Shown one piece after another: positions 63,019 through 64,000 of a stretch of DNA of 64,000 nucleotides. The first letter of the stretch is position 1. Every line of letters starts with the position of its first letter. The notes under the pieces were generated by a model. It searched no databases. It was not told where the DNA came from and was given only the letters and a program-made list of their open reading frames with translations. Origin of the DNA: Leclercia sp. 29361 (GTDB taxonomy: Bacteria > Pseudomonadota > Gammaproteobacteria > Enterobacterales > Enterobacteriaceae); NCBI RefSeq assembly GCF_011290365.1, contig NZ_CP049786.1, forward strand, positions 1,178,001-1,242,000, given 5' to 3'. A program made the translations under genes and the position numbers.

Positions 63019-64000
63019 ATGAAACGCATTTTCCTGCGCGCCGCCCTGACCAGCGCACTCCTCGCCTGCACCCTGCAACCCGCCTTCGCCGCCATTCCTG
63101 TGCGTGTCGCCACCGTGGAGCAGACCCCCCACGCCGCCGAGCGCCAGATCCCGGGCCGCGTTGAAGCCATTCACACCGTTGAGCTGCGGGCCCGCACCGA
63201 GGGGGCGATCACCAATATTCACTTCCGCGACGGGGAGTATGTGAAAAAAGGCGACCTGCTGTTTGAACTGGACGATGCCGAGCCGCGTGCCGCCGTGCGT
63301 CTGGCCCAGGCCGAGGTGAAGAGCGCCGAAGCCACCCTGCGTCAGGCGCAGCAGCAGCTCTCCCGCTTTGAAAGCCTGGGCAACAACAACGCCATCAGCC
63401 GTCATGATGTGGATAACGCCCGCATGCAGCGCGACGTCGCCAGCGCGGCGCTGGAGCAGGCCAGAGCCCGGCTTGAAACCCGCAACGTCACCCTGGCGTA
63501 CACGCGCATTACTGCGCCGATTGATGGTCGCGTGGGGCACAGCCGCTTCCACGTGGGCAGCCTGGTGAATCCTGCAAGCGGCGTGCTGGTGGAGGTGGTG
63601 CAGCTCGACCCGATCCGCATCGCCTTTGCGCTGGAGGAGGGGGCGTTTGCCACCAAAGCCGGACAGCATGCGGATATCAGCACCATGAAAAAGGCCTGGC
63701 GGGCCCTGATAGAGAGCAACGGCCAGCGCATCAGCGGGGAACTGACCTCGGTGGATAACCGCATCGACCCGCGCACTGCCAGCGTGATGCTGCGCGCCGA
63801 GTTCGCCAACCCGCGTCATCAGCTGCTGCCCGGCGGCAATGTGAATCTGTTTCTGCGCCCGGCAAGCGAGGAGCCGGTGCTGACCCTGCCCGCCGCGGCG
63901 GTGCAGCAAAACGGCGACGGATTCTTTGCCTGGGTGGTTAACGCCGACGGCAAAGCAGAAATGCGTTCGCTGAAGGTTGCCGGGCAGATCGGCCAGCAGT
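63019..64000 (+). CDS. RND-efflux periplasmic adaptor (HlyD/AcrA-MexE type), cut by window end
   Basis: The frame from ATG 63019 stays open to the right edge, giving 327 residues. The signal peptide is MKRIFLRAALTSALLACTLQPAFA. Adaptor landmarks follow in order: the lipoyl half ELRARTEGAITNIHFRDGEYVKKGDLLFELD, the coiled coil hairpin (AEVKSAEATLRQAQQQLSRFESL... AALEQARARLETRN), and TRITAPIDGRVGHSRFHVGSLVNP, then the beta-barrel SVMLRAEFANPRHQLLPGGNVNLFLRP. It should link an inner-membrane RND pump to an outer-membrane channel, presumably encoded next. There is no lipobox. Confidence 0.9.
   Translation, partial: MKRIFLRAALTSALLACTLQPAFAAIPVRVATVEQTPHAAERQIPGRVEAIHTVELRARTEGAITNIHFRDGEYVKKGDLLFELDDAEPRAAVRLAQAEVKSAEATLRQAQQQLSRFESLGNNNAISRHDVDNARMQRDVASAALEQARARLETRNVTLAYTRITAPIDGRVGHSRFHVGSLVNPASGVLVEVVQLDPIRIAFALEEGAFATKAGQHADISTMKKAWRALIESNGQRISGELTSVDNRIDPRTASVMLRAEFANPRHQLLPGGNVNLFLRPASEEPVLTLPAAAVQQNGDGFFAWVVNADGKAEMRSLKVAGQIGQQ

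Overview
The window is about 64 kb of chromosome from a gamma-proteobacterium of the Enterobacteriaceae. Gene order follows the Escherichia coli/Salmonella core between ushA and ybdJ: ushA-ybaK-chiX-ybaP-copA/cueR-ybbJ-qmcA-cnoX-ybbO-tesA/ybbA-ybbP-mnmH-purK-purE-lpxH-ppiB/cysS-ybcI-ybcJ-folD-sfm/fim-argU-pheP-ybdG-nfsB-ybdF-ybdJ. Several E. coli K-12 loci are missing between these genes: ybaQ, glsA-ybaT, the allantoin genes, DLP12 and the cus cluster. The ramR/romA-ramA locus, a fimY gene of Salmonella type and a high GC content suggest an Enterobacter/Lelliottia/Leclercia/Klebsiella-like organism. The genus cannot be fixed from sequence reading alone.

Layout. 1-5.1 kb: end of ushA, ybaK, the sRNA gene chiX, ybaP, and the divergent copper pair copA/cueR with its CueR operator. 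5.1-8.0 kb: two overlapping exported proteins of unknown function. 8.0-14.9 kb: membrane quality-control genes (ybbJ-qmcA), cnoX, ybbO, and divergent tesA and ybbA-ybbP. 15.1-21.1 kb: a porin, mnmH, purEK with a PurR box, two small periplasmic proteins, lpxH and ppiB. 21.2-27.3 kb: an ERIC element ahead of cysS, ybcI, an accessory PTS/LacI sugar operon with its own operator, and ybcJ-folD. 27.7-35.6 kb: a type 1-like fimbrial operon (sfmACDHF), fimZ, fimY and the tRNA-Arg(UCU) gene argU. 35.8-42.4 kb: a muramidase-like protein, a Fur-box operon (YncE-like lipoprotein plus TonB receptor) and a Tat-exported PhoX-type phosphatase behind a Pho box.

42.5-49.0 kb: pheP, a dead toxin-antitoxin locus, and an accessory operon (nucleoside-type permease, TIM-barrel isomerase, Gfo/Idh oxidoreductase, LacI regulator) behind twin identical palindromes. 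49.0-55.1 kb: ybdG, a drug-type MFS exporter with a divergent regulator, a deleted DUF2157 gene, a second dead toxin-antitoxin locus, an orphan protein and nfsB. 55.1-59.7 kb: ybdF-ramR divergent from romA-ramA (multidrug-resistance control), a Fur-boxed periplasmic enterobactin-esterase-like protein, and ybdJ. 59.8-64 kb: a 38-residue membrane peptide, a P-type ATPase with atypical ion-site residues, and the start of an RND-efflux periplasmic adaptor that runs off the window.

Regulation is readable at many points: CueR, PurR, Fur (twice), PhoB, RamR, a possible PhoP box and three further unassigned palindromic operators. REP palindromes and a second CCCTCACCC-type palindromic repeat fill many convergent or 3' gaps. 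The best candidates for undescribed biology are the permease/TIM-barrel/Gfo-Idh operon, the PTS/LacI operon, the exported pair at 5.1-8.0 kb, the muramidase-like gene next to argU, and the P-type ATPase region. No CRISPR array, IS element or prophage integrase was seen.
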